A stretch of 64,000 bases of DNA from CAUZIB01 sp963663925. GTDB lineage: Bacteria > Acidobacteriota > Vicinamibacteria > Vicinamibacterales > UBA8438. The notes under the pieces were generated by a model that saw only the letters and a program-made list of their open reading frames with translations, did no database searches and was not told where the DNA came from. The position numbers and the translations under genes were made by a program. Below are positions 36,121-45,113 of this stretch, piece after piece (position 1 is the first letter of the stretch; each line of letters starts with the position of its first letter). The stretch spans positions 4,030,001 through 4,094,000 of the forward strand of contig OZ250139.1 of the NCBI GenBank assembly GCA_965237405.1, written 5' to 3'.

Positions 36121-37308
36121 ATGACGGCCACGCCGCCGCGCCGCCTCGCGCACCGCTTGAGCGCCGCCTTTGTGCGTACCGCCGAGCCCGGGTTCTATTG
36201 CGATGGCCACGGGCTGAACTTGCGCGTGGATCCGTCCGGGGCGCGGCAGTGGGTGCAACGGCTGGTCATTCGGGGCCGGCCCCGGATGCTCGGGCTCGGC
36301 GGTTACCCGCTGGTGTCACTGGCCGAGGCGCGCAACGCGGCGTTCGCCAACCGCCAGCGGGCGCGGGCGGGCGGAGACCCGCGGGCCGAGAAGCGCCACG
36401 GCCAGGGCGCGCCCACGGTCGAGGAGGCCGCCGCCGCGGTGTTGGAGCAGCAGCGCCCCGGCTGGCGAAATGCCAAGCACGCGCTGGACTGGCCGCGCAG
36501 TCTGCGCGCCTATGCGTTCCCGCGCATCGGGGCGATGCCCGTGTCCGCGGTGACCACGGCCGACGTCTTGGCAATCCTCACCCCGATCTGGCACGACAAG
36601 CCCGAGACCGCACGGCGGGTGCGGCAGCGGATCGGTGCCGTGATGAAGTGGGCGGTCGCCATGGGACACCGGCCGGACAACCCGGCGGGCGATGCCCTCG
36701 GGCAGGCGCTCGGGCGGCAGCAGACCGTCGTCCAGCACATGCGGGCGCTGCCCCACGGCGCGGTGGCAGACGCCCTCGCGACCGTGCGAGCCTCCCAGGC
36801 CTCGGTCACCACCAAGGATGCGTTCGAGTTCCTGGTGCTGACGGCGGCGCGCTCCGGCGAAATGCGCCTGGCGACGTGGGACGAAATGGACCTGGACGCG
36901 GGCGTCTGGACCATCCCCGGCGCGCGCATGAAGGCGAAGCGGGATCACCGCGTCCCGCTCTCGGGGCGGGCGCTCGCGATCCTGCACGACGCACAGCGAC
37001 GGAGCGACGGCACCGGCCTCGTGTTCCGCAGTCTGCGCGGGAAGCCACTCTCCAATACGACGCTCTCGAAATTGATCAAGGAACTCGGCCTCGCCGCCGT
37101 GCCGCATGGGTTCCGGTCGAGCTTCCGGGACTGGGCCGCGGAACGGACGAACACACCCCGCGAAGTGGTCGAGGCCGCACTCGCCCATACGGTACAAAAC
37201 CCCACAGAGGCGGCCTACGCCCGCAGTGATCTCTTCGAGCGTCGGCGCCGCCTGATGGACGACTGGGCGGCCTACCTCAGTGAGGCACACAGGCAGACTG
37301 TGGCATGA
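36121..37308 (+). CDS. P4-type tyrosine integrase
   Basis: 395 residues from ATG 36121 (an in-frame start at 36079 exists). The N-terminal DUF4102 arm-binding domain (FYCDGHGLNLRVDPSGARQWV) is followed by the core-binding domain and a catalytic domain with TAARSGEMRLATW (Arg), VPHGFRSSFRDWA (H-x-x-R), AALAHTVQN (His) and TEAAYARSD (Tyr). All catalytic residues are present. P4-type integrases usually insert at tRNA 3' ends. It is separated from any obvious cargo by the IS3 insertion downstream. Confidence 0.9.
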   Translation: MTATPPRRLAHRLSAAFVRTAEPGFYCDGHGLNLRVDPSGARQWVQRLVIRGRPRMLGLGGYPLVSLAEARNAAFANRQRARAGGDPRAEKRHGQGAPTVEEAAAAVLEQQRPGWRNAKHALDWPRSLRAYAFPRIGAMPVSAVTTADVLAILTPIWHDKPETARRVRQRIGAVMKWAVAMGHRPDNPAGDALGQALGRQQTVVQHMRALPHGAVADALATVRASQASVTTKDAFEFLVLTAARSGEMRLATWDEMDLDAGVWTIPGARMKAKRDHRVPLSGRALAILHDAQRRSDGTGLVFRSLRGKPLSNTTLSKLIKELGLAAVPHGFRSSFRDWAAERTNTPREVVEAALAHTVQNPTEAAYARSDLFERRRRLMDDWAAYLSEAHRQTVA

Positions 37309-37339
37309 CGACGGTAGCCGTACGCCGCAGTAGGCAGGT

Positions 37340-37606
37340 TTAGGCGGTGACGGGGGCATCCGCCTTCGTTCTCGCACCCTGGAACGCCGCGAACAGCTTC
37401 TGCCAGCCGTCGAGTACGCTGCTCTCGATCTGCTTCGGGCCGTCCGCGAGGAGCTGCTGCTTGACGCGCTTGGCGAGTTCGGGCTTCCAGCCGGGTTTCT
37501 CCAGCGTGACGCTGTGCCTCTTCGCCCACGCCTCTATTTGGGGGACGATGGCTGTGCCTGGCTTGTACTCGTCCACGAAAGGCACGTTTGCGGCCCGCAG
37601 CCACCT
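37340..37606 (-). pseudogene. hypothetical protein cut by IS3, C-terminal part
   Basis: The frame RWLRAANVPFVDEYKPGTAIVP..LDGWQKLFAAFQGARTKADAPVTA looks like genuine coding sequence and runs into the IS3 left end at 37607. The family is not recognised; the N-terminal part is not found beyond the IS. Confidence 0.5.
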
Positions 37607-37635
37607 TGACCTGCCCTCTGCGACCGTGCCAATTG

Positions 37636-38475
37636 TTAAGAGAGAGCGAAGCTCATATCTAGCCCGCCGCGTGGTGAGGGATTGACTCCCTCCGGTGCCG
37701 GAGGACGATATCCCAGCGCGCTGTGCGGCCGGATGCTGTTGTACTCCCGCCGCCATCGTTCGATCAAGATCTTGGCTTCCGTCAAGGTGTAGAAGATCTC
37801 CCGGTCGAGCAGTTCGTCACGCAGTTTGCCGTTGAACGATTCCACATAGCCGTTCTCCCAGGGGCTCCCCGGTTCGATAAAAAGCGTCTGGACGTCCAAG
37901 CGTTTGAGCCAAAGCCGGATGAGCTCCGCCGTGAACTCCGGGCCGTTGTCGGACCGGACGTGAGCGGGGACACCATACCAGATGAACAGGTCGGCCAACG
38001 TCGCGAGCACCTCTGTCGCACGCAACCGCCGTGCGACGACCAGCGCCAGGCATTCCCGCGAGTACTCGTCGACGACGGTCAGAATCTTCAAGGGCCGTCC
38101 ATCGTGGGTCCGCTCCGCTACGAAGTCGTACGCCCAGACGTGATGGCGATACGCGGGTCGGCGGCGGATGCACGAGCCATCGGTGAGCCACAAGCGACCT
38201 CGCTTAGGGTGTTTGTGTGGCACTTTCAGCCCCTCACGCCGCCAGAGTCGTTCCACTCGTTTGTGATTCACCCGCCAGCCTTCGCCCTGCAGGAGCGCCG
38301 TGATTCGTCGATAGCCATACCGTCCATACTGCGTCGCGAGCTCGATGAGCCGCGCGACTAATCGAGGCTCGTCATCTAGTACCCGCTGTCGATGCCGGTG
38401 CGTCGACCGGGGCTGGTCCAGCACCCGACAGGCCCGCCGTTCCGAGACGCCCAGCTGAAGCCGTACATGATCCAC
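37636..38475 (-). CDS. IS3-family transposase OrfB
   Basis: 279 residues. The HTH_21 block (YGRYGYRRITALLQGEGWRVNHKRVERLWRREGLKVP) precedes the integrase core with VWAYDFVAERTHDGRPLKIL (first Asp), HVRSDNGPEFTAE (second Asp) and WENGYVESFNGKLRDELL (Glu). In active IS3 elements OrfAB is made by programmed frameshift; orfA ends 23 bases before this start, so it may be expressed as two proteins or a fusion. It looks intact. Confidence 0.92.
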   Translation of the reverse strand: MDHVRLQLGVSERRACRVLDQPRSTHRHRQRVLDDEPRLVARLIELATQYGRYGYRRITALLQGEGWRVNHKRVERLWRREGLKVPHKHPKRGRLWLTDGSCIRRRPAYRHHVWAYDFVAERTHDGRPLKILTVVDEYSRECLALVVARRLRATEVLATLADLFIWYGVPAHVRSDNGPEFTAELIRLWLKRLDVQTLFIEPGSPWENGYVESFNGKLRDELLDREIFYTLTEAKILIERWRREYNSIRPHSALGYRPPAPEGVNPSPRGGLDMSFALS

Positions 38476-38498
38476 AGCCTGGCGTCGCCGGGGCGGGC

Positions 38499-38777
38499 TC
38501 AGAACTTTCCCGTGGCCACCTCTTTCAAAATGGCGTTATCCAGCGCCTGGTCCGCCACCAGTCGCTTCAGCCGCGTGTTCTCCTGCTCGAGGGTCTTCAA
38601 CCGCTTCGCTTGGTCGAGGCGCAAGCCGCCGTACTCCTTGCGCCATCGGTAATACGTCTGCTCGCTGATCCCGAGTTTCTTGCAGACCTGCGGCGTGCGC
38701 ACACCGCGGCTCAATTCCACCTCGGCCTGGCGCAGTTTCGTGATGATTTGCTCGGTGCTGAATCGCTTCCGTGGCAT
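38499..38777 (-). CDS. IS3-family transposase OrfA
   Basis: 92 residues, the usual OrfA size: FSTEQIITKLRQAEVELSRG, a helix-turn-helix (VCKKLGISEQTYYRWRKEYGG) and a leucine-zipper-like tail (LKTLEQENTRLKRLVADQALD). It binds the IS ends. IS407/IS476-like subgroup by motif. Confidence 0.92.
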   Translation of the reverse strand: MPRKRFSTEQIITKLRQAEVELSRGVRTPQVCKKLGISEQTYYRWRKEYGGLRLDQAKRLKTLEQENTRLKRLVADQALDNAILKEVATGKF

Positions 38778-38843
38778 CCTGCCTCCTGTCGTGACGCCCG
38801 AATTCTACCTCTCGGGCTGGCACGGTTTTAGGGGGTCAGGTCA

Positions 38844-39066
38844 GCGTGGTGACCGGCATCCCGGGCAAGACGGGCATCGTCTACACCCTGGACCGGGAGA
38901 CCGGCGAGTTCCTGTGGGCCACCCCGACCATTGTCCAGAACGTGATCAGCGGTATCGACGGCGCGACGGGGGCGGTGTCCGAGAACGCGGAGCTGGTCTT
39001 CACCGCGGCGGGGCAGACGGTGCTGGCCTGTCCGCACGCCAGTGGCGGGAAGGACTGGGAGTCCGT
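38844..39066 (+). pseudogene. PQQ-dependent alcohol dehydrogenase, internal fragment
   Basis: VTGIPGKTGIVYTLDRETGEFLWA..NVISGIDGATGAVSENAELVFTAAGQTVLACPHASGGKDW matches the propeller of quinoprotein methanol/ethanol dehydrogenases. It is cut by the IS3 at its start and by IS21 sequence at its end. Confidence 0.7.
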
Positions 39067-39124
39067 ATACAGATCACCGGCAACACTAGAAGAACCCGTA
39101 GTCATTGGATAAAAAGCGATCTTA

Positions 39125-39975
39125 ACAGGTCCAAAGAGGCCCGAAAGTGGCTGGCAGAACCGGAAATGGCTGGCAGTACGGCTGGCAGTGCAGACTCGGT
39201 ATGCTTGCGTTGTCGGTCGCGTGCTCATGTCGTCTCCTTCCGGTCGTTGGCCGGTGCCTCGTGGGTCCGTCGCATCGAGCGGCCCTTCAGGTCGACGCGG
39301 TGCGCGTCGTGGAGCAGGCGGTCGCAGATGGCGTCGGCCTGGTTGGGGTCGCCGATGACGGCGTGCCAGTCACCCGCGGGCAGCTGGCTGGCGATGAGCG
39401 TCGAGGCACGTTCGGCGCGGTCCTCGATGACCTCGGTGAGGTCGCGCCGCTCGGGGTCGCGCAGCGGCGCGAGCATCCAGTCGTCGATGGCGAGCAGGTC
39501 GAGCTTGGCCAGGCGGGCGAGCAGCCGGGTGTAGGAGCCGTCGCCGCGGCCGACGGCCAGCTCGTGCAGCAGGCGCGGCATGCGGACGTAGCGCGCGGTG
39601 AAGCCGCGGCGGCACGCCCGTTCGACGAGGGCACAGCAGAGGAAACTCTTCCCGATGCCGCACGGCCCGGTGATGATCAGGTTGTGGCGTTCGGCGATCC
39701 ACGCGCAGGTGCCCAGCGTGAGGACCTGCTGGCGATTGAGCTGCCGGGCGCGGGTGAAGTCGACGGCTTCGAGCGACGCCGGGTAGCGCAGCTTGGCCGT
39801 CTGCAAGCGCCGTTGGAGCTTGCGCTGCTCGCGGGCCGTCCACTCGGTATCGACCAGCAGGCCGAGCCGCTCCTCGAAGCTGAGCGCGGCGGCCTCGTCG
39901 GTGTCGAGCTGCTTCTGGAAGGCGTCGGCCATCGCGCCGAGCTTCGCAAGAGGCTCGGACGAGGAAATATTCGAA
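39125..39975 (-). mobile_element. IS21-family remnant (istB without istA)
   Basis: GGCTGGCAG occurs three times between 39150 and 39190, like the multiple terminal repeats of IS21. istB is intact, but istA is missing to its upstream (right) side. Confidence 0.65.
39225..39932 (-). CDS. istB: IstB-type transposition ATPase
   Basis: 235 residues. Walker A GPCGIGKSFLCCAL (about residues 89-102) and Walker B LDLLAIDDWML (about 143-153) match IstB, the AAA+ helper that selects targets for the IstA transposase of IS21. The N-terminal helical domain (FEERLGLLVDTEWTAREQRKL) is also present. Without istA it cannot drive transposition by itself. Confidence 0.9.
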   Translation of the reverse strand: MADAFQKQLDTDEAAALSFEERLGLLVDTEWTAREQRKLQRRLQTAKLRYPASLEAVDFTRARQLNRQQVLTLGTCAWIAERHNLIITGPCGIGKSFLCCALVERACRRGFTARYVRMPRLLHELAVGRGDGSYTRLLARLAKLDLLAIDDWMLAPLRDPERRDLTEVIEDRAERASTLIASQLPAGDWHAVIGDPNQADAICDRLLHDAHRVDLKGRSMRRTHEAPANDRKETT

Positions 39976-40005
39976 AACCGTGTGGATGCCGGGAGGATCG
40001 ATGGG

Positions 40006-40347
40006 TCAGTTGGCCGCGGCCATTGAATTGACCTGGATCGTCTGGGTCTTGGAGTCCAGCGTGCCGACGACTGCTACCTTCTTTCCGGCAAACTCTCTTG
40101 ATTTGTCCTGGTCGCTCAACAGATAGGTTGCTTTGCCGTCAAACAAAACGAACTCGACGGTGTGGTCATCGACGCAAGCGATGGTGCAGGCAGCGTCGGT
40201 CGACCCCATCCGCATTCCGGAATGATCGGCGCTGGGGCACTCGTCATCGGTGATCGTGCCTGAGAAAGTCTGTCTGCTCTGGGTTGCAAACATCGTGGCG
40301 GAGGCAAGAAGAGCGGAGGCAAGAAGACCTATCAGTAGATATTTCAT
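40006..40347 (-). CDS. exported DUF5818-type small protein
   Basis: 113 residues from ATG 40347 with a signal peptide (YLLIGLLASALLASATMFA). The mature part has TFSGTITDDECPSADHSGM, TDAACTIACVDD and VAVVGTLDSKTQTIQV, an OB-like small domain with three cysteines common in Acidobacteriota. It may bind metal or haem. It is followed by two other exported-protein genes on the same strand, with no IS between them. Confidence 0.7.
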   Translation of the reverse strand: MKYLLIGLLASALLASATMFATQSRQTFSGTITDDECPSADHSGMRMGSTDAACTIACVDDHTVEFVLFDGKATYLLSDQDKSREFAGKKVAVVGTLDSKTQTIQVNSMAAAN

Positions 40348-40460
40348 AAAGCTCACGCAAAGCGAAGTCATTCGCAACCTGCGGGAAATCGGGGGAAGGT
40401 GTCACACACCTCCCCCTGATTCGTGGTCGAAAACCCCGAGGCCGAGAAACTCTCTGCCGG

Positions 40461-41138
40461 TTATCGGCCCGGCAACATGATGTGGGCTTCCGGCGTGCCC
40501 TCAAACATCAGCCAGGCGCCGCCCGCGTCGCGAACATTCGGCAGTCCGACTTGTTCCCCCGTGAAGCCCGGCATGCCGATAAACGTGTGCCAGATGGCGG
40601 TGTCCTGACTGTCGCCCCGGAGGTTATACCAAATGGACCCGACTTCGGACAGCTCACGCGTTCCGTCTTTCTCGGCGGCCAAAACCAGCTCCCTAATCCC
40701 TCCGGTGCCGCTGCTCGACAAGACAGGACGCCCGGCGCGCCTGCCATCTTCCAGCAGTGGCTGGGCCTTGGCCCCCATCTCCGCGTACGCTCGATTCTGC
40801 GCGATGCGCGGCAGGTTGGCGTCGCTGCTGGTGCACTCCACCGACCACGGCCGCTCTCCAGGCCAGCCGGTCAGGTCGTAGCAGATCATACGGCCGGGGC
40901 CGCTCCTCAAAACTTCAAACGTAAAGTCGGCAGCCGTGACCTCTTCGCCCGCATCCGGATTGCGATTCCACTTAATGACCGTGGCGTTCCTGGCCATAGC
41001 CGCGTTCGGAGCGGCGAGCAACGGCTTTTCGATGGGGTCTGTCGTATCGGTCCGGCGCGCCTCATAGACCTGCGCCTGCGCCGGCGCGCTCATCGCAACC
41101 GCCATTACGCCGAGTACAAAAAGAGAGGTCGGTTTCAT
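40461..41138 (-). CDS. exported hypothetical protein
   Basis: 225 residues from ATG 41138 with a signal peptide (TSLFVLGVMAVAMSAPAQAQ). The mature part includes TVIKWNRNPDAGEEVTAADFTFEVLRSG and DSQDTAIWHTFIGMPGFTG. No domain is recognised. It lies between the DUF5818 gene and the peroxidase gene, all on the minus strand, and may be part of the same periplasmic function. Confidence 0.65.
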   Translation of the reverse strand: MKPTSLFVLGVMAVAMSAPAQAQVYEARRTDTTDPIEKPLLAAPNAAMARNATVIKWNRNPDAGEEVTAADFTFEVLRSGPGRMICYDLTGWPGERPWSVECTSSDANLPRIAQNRAYAEMGAKAQPLLEDGRRAGRPVLSSSGTGGIRELVLAAEKDGTRELSEVGSIWYNLRGDSQDTAIWHTFIGMPGFTGEQVGLPNVRDAGGAWLMFEGTPEAHIMLPGR

Positions 41139-41216
41139 GTGAGTCCTCCAATCGCTATGCCTCAAAATTTAGGTGTCCAAAAGCCAGCGGCATACCACGA
41201 CGGCGCGTACTCTGCT

Positions 41217-42458
41217 CTATCGAATGCTTCCGCCGACGGGCAGGCCGCTCGGTACGCGCTCGGGAATCGTCCGGTCGAACGACCCATCGCTCAGAGCATA
41301 TAAAAACTCGATCAGATCCACGTCTTCTTCGTCCACGTTCTGCAACTCGCGAAGCCGCGGATCGAGCTCCTCGTAGCTGACGTTCGGGTTCCGGGATTCC
41401 CCGGCGATGGTGGATTCATAGAACCCCACGACGGCGCTCAGCGTCCTGAACATGCCATTGTGCCCGTATGGGAAGGTAAATTCGAGGTTTCGCAGCGACG
41501 CCGTGCGAAACGCATAGCTGTCGCACGCTGCTCGGGACGCTGCAGTACGCGGCTCCGGAGGACCTGCCGGGCAAGGAGGGTTCTGCGCGCCTCCGTCGGA
41601 GGCGGGCGTTGTGGCACCTGATGCAAGAGCGGGGTTGTCGGGCACGCCCATGACATGCAGTTTGTAATCGGAGAACATGGGCCCGTTGTGGCACCTGATG
41701 CACCCGATCTCCTCGAAGCGCTCCATTCCGCGGACCTGTTCCTCCGTCATGGCGCTACGGTCGCCGCGCATGTAGCGGTCGAACGGCGAGTTGTTGGCCA
41801 GCAGCGACCGCATGAACGCCGCTATCGCCCTGCCTAGGTTTTCCGCGGTGACCGGCTGTTCACTGCCGAAGGCCCCGGCGAACAGGCTCGGGTACTCGGC
41901 GTTGGCCTGGAGCTTCGCCACCACTCTCGCGACAGCCTCATCCTCCGGGTAGGTGTCCCCTCGCATTTCCTCAAACGACTTGAGCGGTTCGAGCGCCTGC
42001 GATTCGAGGCTCCTGATGCGATTGTCCCAGAACGCCGGCGCAGTCGCCGGGTCGTAGCGGCCCGATTCATCGATGCCGTTGAAAGCAACGTTCAGAACCG
42101 TCGGACTATTGCGTTTGACGAGATGCCCGTCACGCCGGAAGCGGCCCAGGCCGATGCCCGTCACGCCGAGCGACAGGTCGCGGTCCTCCGCATAGGCGTT
42201 TTGGGGATGATGGCACGTCACGCAGGCTACGTCTTGGGGTCCCGACAAAAGCGGGTCCCAGAACAGCAGCCTTCCCAGCTCAACTTTTGCTGGGGTCGTC
42301 GGGTTATATCCCGGCGCCTCCTGAGTCGACGGCAGCGCCGACACACTGTGTTCAACGGCACCAGCTTCTTGTCCAACGGCACCAACTTCCATGAAAAGGA
42401 GTACGGCGACCGTAGCTGCTGCGACCAGCAGGTGTTTCGCTCCGAAGATTATAGGCAC
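41217..42458 (-). CDS. di-haem cytochrome c peroxidase (MauG/CcpA type)
   Basis: 413 residues with a signal segment (LLVAAATVAVLLFMEVGA). Two haem sites are seen: CVTCHHP (Cys79-His83) and CIRCHNG (Cys253-His257), with the usual ALSDGSFDRTIPERVP ending. These periplasmic enzymes reduce hydrogen peroxide or oxidise a protein partner. An insertion after the second haem site (residues about 275-305, with NPPCPAG..AACDSYAFRT) contains extra cysteines and an out-of-frame copy of the haem-site DNA. The start and the neighbouring exported genes fit a small periplasmic operon. Confidence 0.9.
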   Translation of the reverse strand: MPIIFGAKHLLVAAATVAVLLFMEVGAVGQEAGAVEHSVSALPSTQEAPGYNPTTPAKVELGRLLFWDPLLSGPQDVACVTCHHPQNAYAEDRDLSLGVTGIGLGRFRRDGHLVKRNSPTVLNVAFNGIDESGRYDPATAPAFWDNRIRSLESQALEPLKSFEEMRGDTYPEDEAVARVVAKLQANAEYPSLFAGAFGSEQPVTAENLGRAIAAFMRSLLANNSPFDRYMRGDRSAMTEEQVRGMERFEEIGCIRCHNGPMFSDYKLHVMGVPDNPALASGATTPASDGGAQNPPCPAGPPEPRTAASRAACDSYAFRTASLRNLEFTFPYGHNGMFRTLSAVVGFYESTIAGESRNPNVSYEELDPRLRELQNVDEEDVDLIEFLYALSDGSFDRTIPERVPSGLPVGGSIR

Positions 42459-42647
42459 GAGTAAACCCCCCTAGTGCCGGCCCCCTTCACAGGCCTGGGC
42501 GCGCCAGAGGGCAGTTAGTCTACCCACAACTATGGGCGGGTGTCAAGAGAGAATGCGCCGCAGAGAATGCGCCGCGCCACAACCGACAGCGGTGCGGCAG
42601 GGCGCACGTCGGACAGGCGGGCCGGGCGGGCCGTCGAGGAGAGGCGT
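42459..42647. other. intergenic, no gene
   Basis: A GAGAATGCGCCGC tandem repeat occurs at about 42549-42574. No gene is seen. Confidence 0.4.
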
Positions 42648-43020
42648 TCAAGAGCGGGTGTCGACGAGGATCTGGTCGTCGCCCCCAGCGGTGGCGAGGC
42701 CGTCGAGAAGGAACGGCATCGGGGGCGGCCGCGCGGGCCGGGCCTCGGGGATGTCGGTCGGCAGCCCCAGATGGCGCAGGATGCGCTCGATCACGGCGGG
42801 GTCTTCGATCACCGCAATGAGCTGCAGGCGCCCGCCACACCGGGGGCATTCGAGGACATCGAACCCAAAGCTCCGGCGGATGAACTCCGCCCAGAGACCG
42901 TTCGCCGCGGGCGGGGGGTCCCCAGCTCCCGCCGCATCCCTGGAGTCTTCAGGAGGCGAATTCTCGTGGGAGCCGACGGGTTCCCCGAATCGGACCACGT
43001 CGGCCCGCCACGCCGCGCGC
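42648..43020 (-). pseudogene. IS91-family transposase, C-terminal remnant
   Basis: FGFDVLECPRCGGRLQLIAVIEDPAVIERILRHLGLPTDIPEARPA is the typical C-terminal zinc-ribbon-like ending of IS91-type HUH transposases. The HUH domain is missing; the IS5 copy begins directly at 43021. Confidence 0.75.
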
Positions 43021-44093
43021 GGCGTTGGTGCGCGGAAACAAGTGTTCGTCGCGGCCCTGGCCATCGTGACGGCCGAAGGGGCATGATCTCGACGTGAAGT
43101 CGAGAGTGCATCCCAGGTACACAACGAAATACCCCGTCGGAAACTGGCCGGCGTACGACCGCGCACTGGTCCAGCGCGGCGACGTCACCCTGTGGTTGAC
43201 GCCGGAAGCGATCGCCACGTGGGAGGCCGTGGGCGTCGGCAAGCGCGGAGGGCAGCTGCAGTACTCCGAGGTTGCCATCGAAACCGCGCTGACGCTCCGC
43301 CTGATCTTTCACCTGCCCCTTCGTCAGACGGAGGGCTTTCTGAGGTCGATCTTCGGGATGCTGTGCCTCGACCTGTCCGCGCCCGATCACACGACTCTCT
43401 CACGGCGTGGTCAGCACCTCGACCTTGCACTTCGCCGCCTCCCCGCGGGCGCAGGCATACATCTCATCGTCGACAGTACCGGGCTCTCGACTGTGGGTGA
43501 AGGTGAATGGGCGGCCGTGAAACATGGCGGACGCGGGAGACGCGGCTGGAAGAAGCTTCATCTGGGCGTCGACGGATCGGGCGTGATCGTCGCTCACGCC
43601 CTGACCGGCGGGCATGTTGACGACGCGACGACAGCCCTCGATCTGATCGACCAGGTCGAAGGCGACGTCTCCTGCCTCACGGCGGACGCGGCCTACGACA
43701 CGCGTGGCATCTACGAGGCTGCGGGTGCGCGTGGCGCGACGGTCGTCATTCCACCGACCAGGACAGCCACCGTGTCTGGACGGCGACCACGATCGCCCGC
43801 GCGCGACCGCACGATCCGACAGGTGCAGCAGGCTGGACGGCGACAGTGGAAGAAGGACTCGGGCTACCATCAGCAGGCCCGTATGGAGAACGCCTTCTTC
43901 CGGTACAAGGTGATCATCGGGGAGAGCCTTCGAGCGCGCAGTCGGGCGGGGCAAGAGACGGAGGCCATCCTCGCATGTAACATCCTCAATCAGATGACTC
44001 AGCTTGGTAGGCCGGCGTCGTACGCTATCGGTCGTTAACGGGTCTGTGGGTCGGGGGCGTTGCGGGTCAGTTTTCGAACCGCGCAACAACGCC
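43021..44093 (+). mobile_element. IS5-type element, copy 2, 1073 bp, intact
   Basis: Same ends and length as copies 1 and 3. IS91 debris lies on the left and a truncated type-B IS on the right, with no spacer on either side. Confidence 0.9.
43094..44038 (+). CDS. IS5-family DDE transposase (copy 2)
   Basis: 314 residues, differing from copy 1 at only a few positions (for example RVHPRYTTKY against SVHPRYKTKY near the start). All catalytic blocks (DSTGLS, TADAAYDT, MENAFFRYK) are intact. Confidence 0.92.
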   Translation: MKSRVHPRYTTKYPVGNWPAYDRALVQRGDVTLWLTPEAIATWEAVGVGKRGGQLQYSEVAIETALTLRLIFHLPLRQTEGFLRSIFGMLCLDLSAPDHTTLSRRGQHLDLALRRLPAGAGIHLIVDSTGLSTVGEGEWAAVKHGGRGRRGWKKLHLGVDGSGVIVAHALTGGHVDDATTALDLIDQVEGDVSCLTADAAYDTRGIYEAAGARGATVVIPPTRTATVSGRRPRSPARDRTIRQVQQAGRRQWKKDSGYHQQARMENAFFRYKVIIGESLRARSRAGQETEAILACNILNQMTQLGRPASYAIGR

Positions 44094-44428
44094 TCGTATG
44101 TCTGGGCGATCAATCTCCGGTACCAGCGGAGAATCGTGTCAGGCGTGACGATGCCGGCGACCTGCATCAAGACGCGCCGGCCGAGTTGCTGGCCGCGCAC
44201 GGCGCGTCGACGGCGTTGGGCATCGGTCCGGCGAAGCGGCCGAGGGCCCAGGTGCTCCCGGAGGACCCGATTCTCCTCCCGGAGATACGCGATCAGATCG
44301 TCTTGGTAGCGGTTCACCCAGCCAGCGCACGTGAGAACGAGGAACTGGAGCGCAGGCGGCATGGCCTGAGATTACTTGGGCGACTCGACCAGCACTGACC
44401 GGACCGCGGCCCATTAAACGCACCTTAC
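44094..44428 (-). pseudogene. type-B integrase-core IS, N-terminal fragment
   Basis: From the inverted repeat at 44412-44430, the minus-strand frame reads MPPALQFLVLTCAGWVNRYQDD..LRWYRRLIAQTYE and then runs into IS5 copy 2. About 90 codons remain. Confidence 0.85.
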
Positions 44429-44911
44429 GGGATCCATCCGCAGCCGTACGGCACGTGGATGGAGCAGATGGCCCGCAATGTGACGGACCCGGTCGATGGC
44501 TGCGTGCGCCGCGCCCGCTATCTGATTCACGACCGCGACCCGCTCTCCACGCGGGGGATTGGCGAGATCCTGGAGGGCGGGGGTGTCCAGCCGATCCGTC
44601 TCCCGCCGAAGAGTCCCAATTTCAACGCGTATGCCGAGCGGTTCGTCCGCTCTATTCAAGGGGAATGTCTCAGTCGCGTCGTCCCCCTCGGCGAAGGGCA
44701 CCTGCGTCTCCTCGTGGGCGAGTACGTCGACCACTATCTATCGCGAGCGAAACCACCAGGGACTCGACAACCAGCTCCTGCAACGACCGCCACCGCCGGT
44801 GAGCCTGGCCGCCGACGTGCAGCGGCGGGAGCGTCTGGGCGGATGGCTCAATTTCTACCACCGGGAGGCCGCATGAGCGGTCGGCCGATTAAACGCACCT
44901 TACGGGGTGCC
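44429..44911 (+). pseudogene. type-B integrase-core IS, C-terminal fragment
   Basis: Plus-strand frame GIHPQPYGTWMEQMARNVTDP..GEYVDHY, with a frameshift near 44735, then RLGGWLNFYHREAA and the inverted repeat ending at 44911. Together with 44094-44428 it looks like a type-B element with its middle lost and one part inverted. Confidence 0.8.
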
Positions 44912-44934
44912 GGTGAGCGGTGGCCTGACCCGTA

Positions 44935-45113
44935 ACTTGACTGACCTTTGGTCCTGGCTACTGATCTGTTGGTCATCGCCCACCGGCCACTCGTACGGCG
45001 GCCAGCTGACCGGATGGGCCGTGACCCCATAGGGGCCTGCTGCACCCACGGCCCGTCACAGTCCTGTCCGCCCACCCGGGCCAGCTCGGGCCGCAACCCG
45101 AGGAGGTATACCT
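44935..45113 (+). ncRNA. IS110 left-end non-coding region, candidate bridge RNA
   Basis: In IS110 elements the non-coding left end encodes a guide (bridge) RNA for the recombinase. Here a stem GGGCCGT (45016-45022) / ACGGCCC (45048-45054) encloses ATAGGGGC (45029-45036), which is the same octamer found at the right end of the element (46217-46224). This is what a donor-recognition loop would look like. The transcript and its target-binding loop are not shown. Confidence 0.45.

Larger units (their letters stand above)
37607..38843 (-). mobile_element. IS3-family insertion sequence, 1237 bp
   Basis: Left end TGACCTGCCCTCTGCGACCGTGCC at 37607 and right end GGCACGGTTTTAGGG..CAGGTCA to 38843 form an imperfect inverted repeat. 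It contains orfA and orfB on the minus strand. The flanks belong to different genes and no target duplication is seen. Confidence 0.8.
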
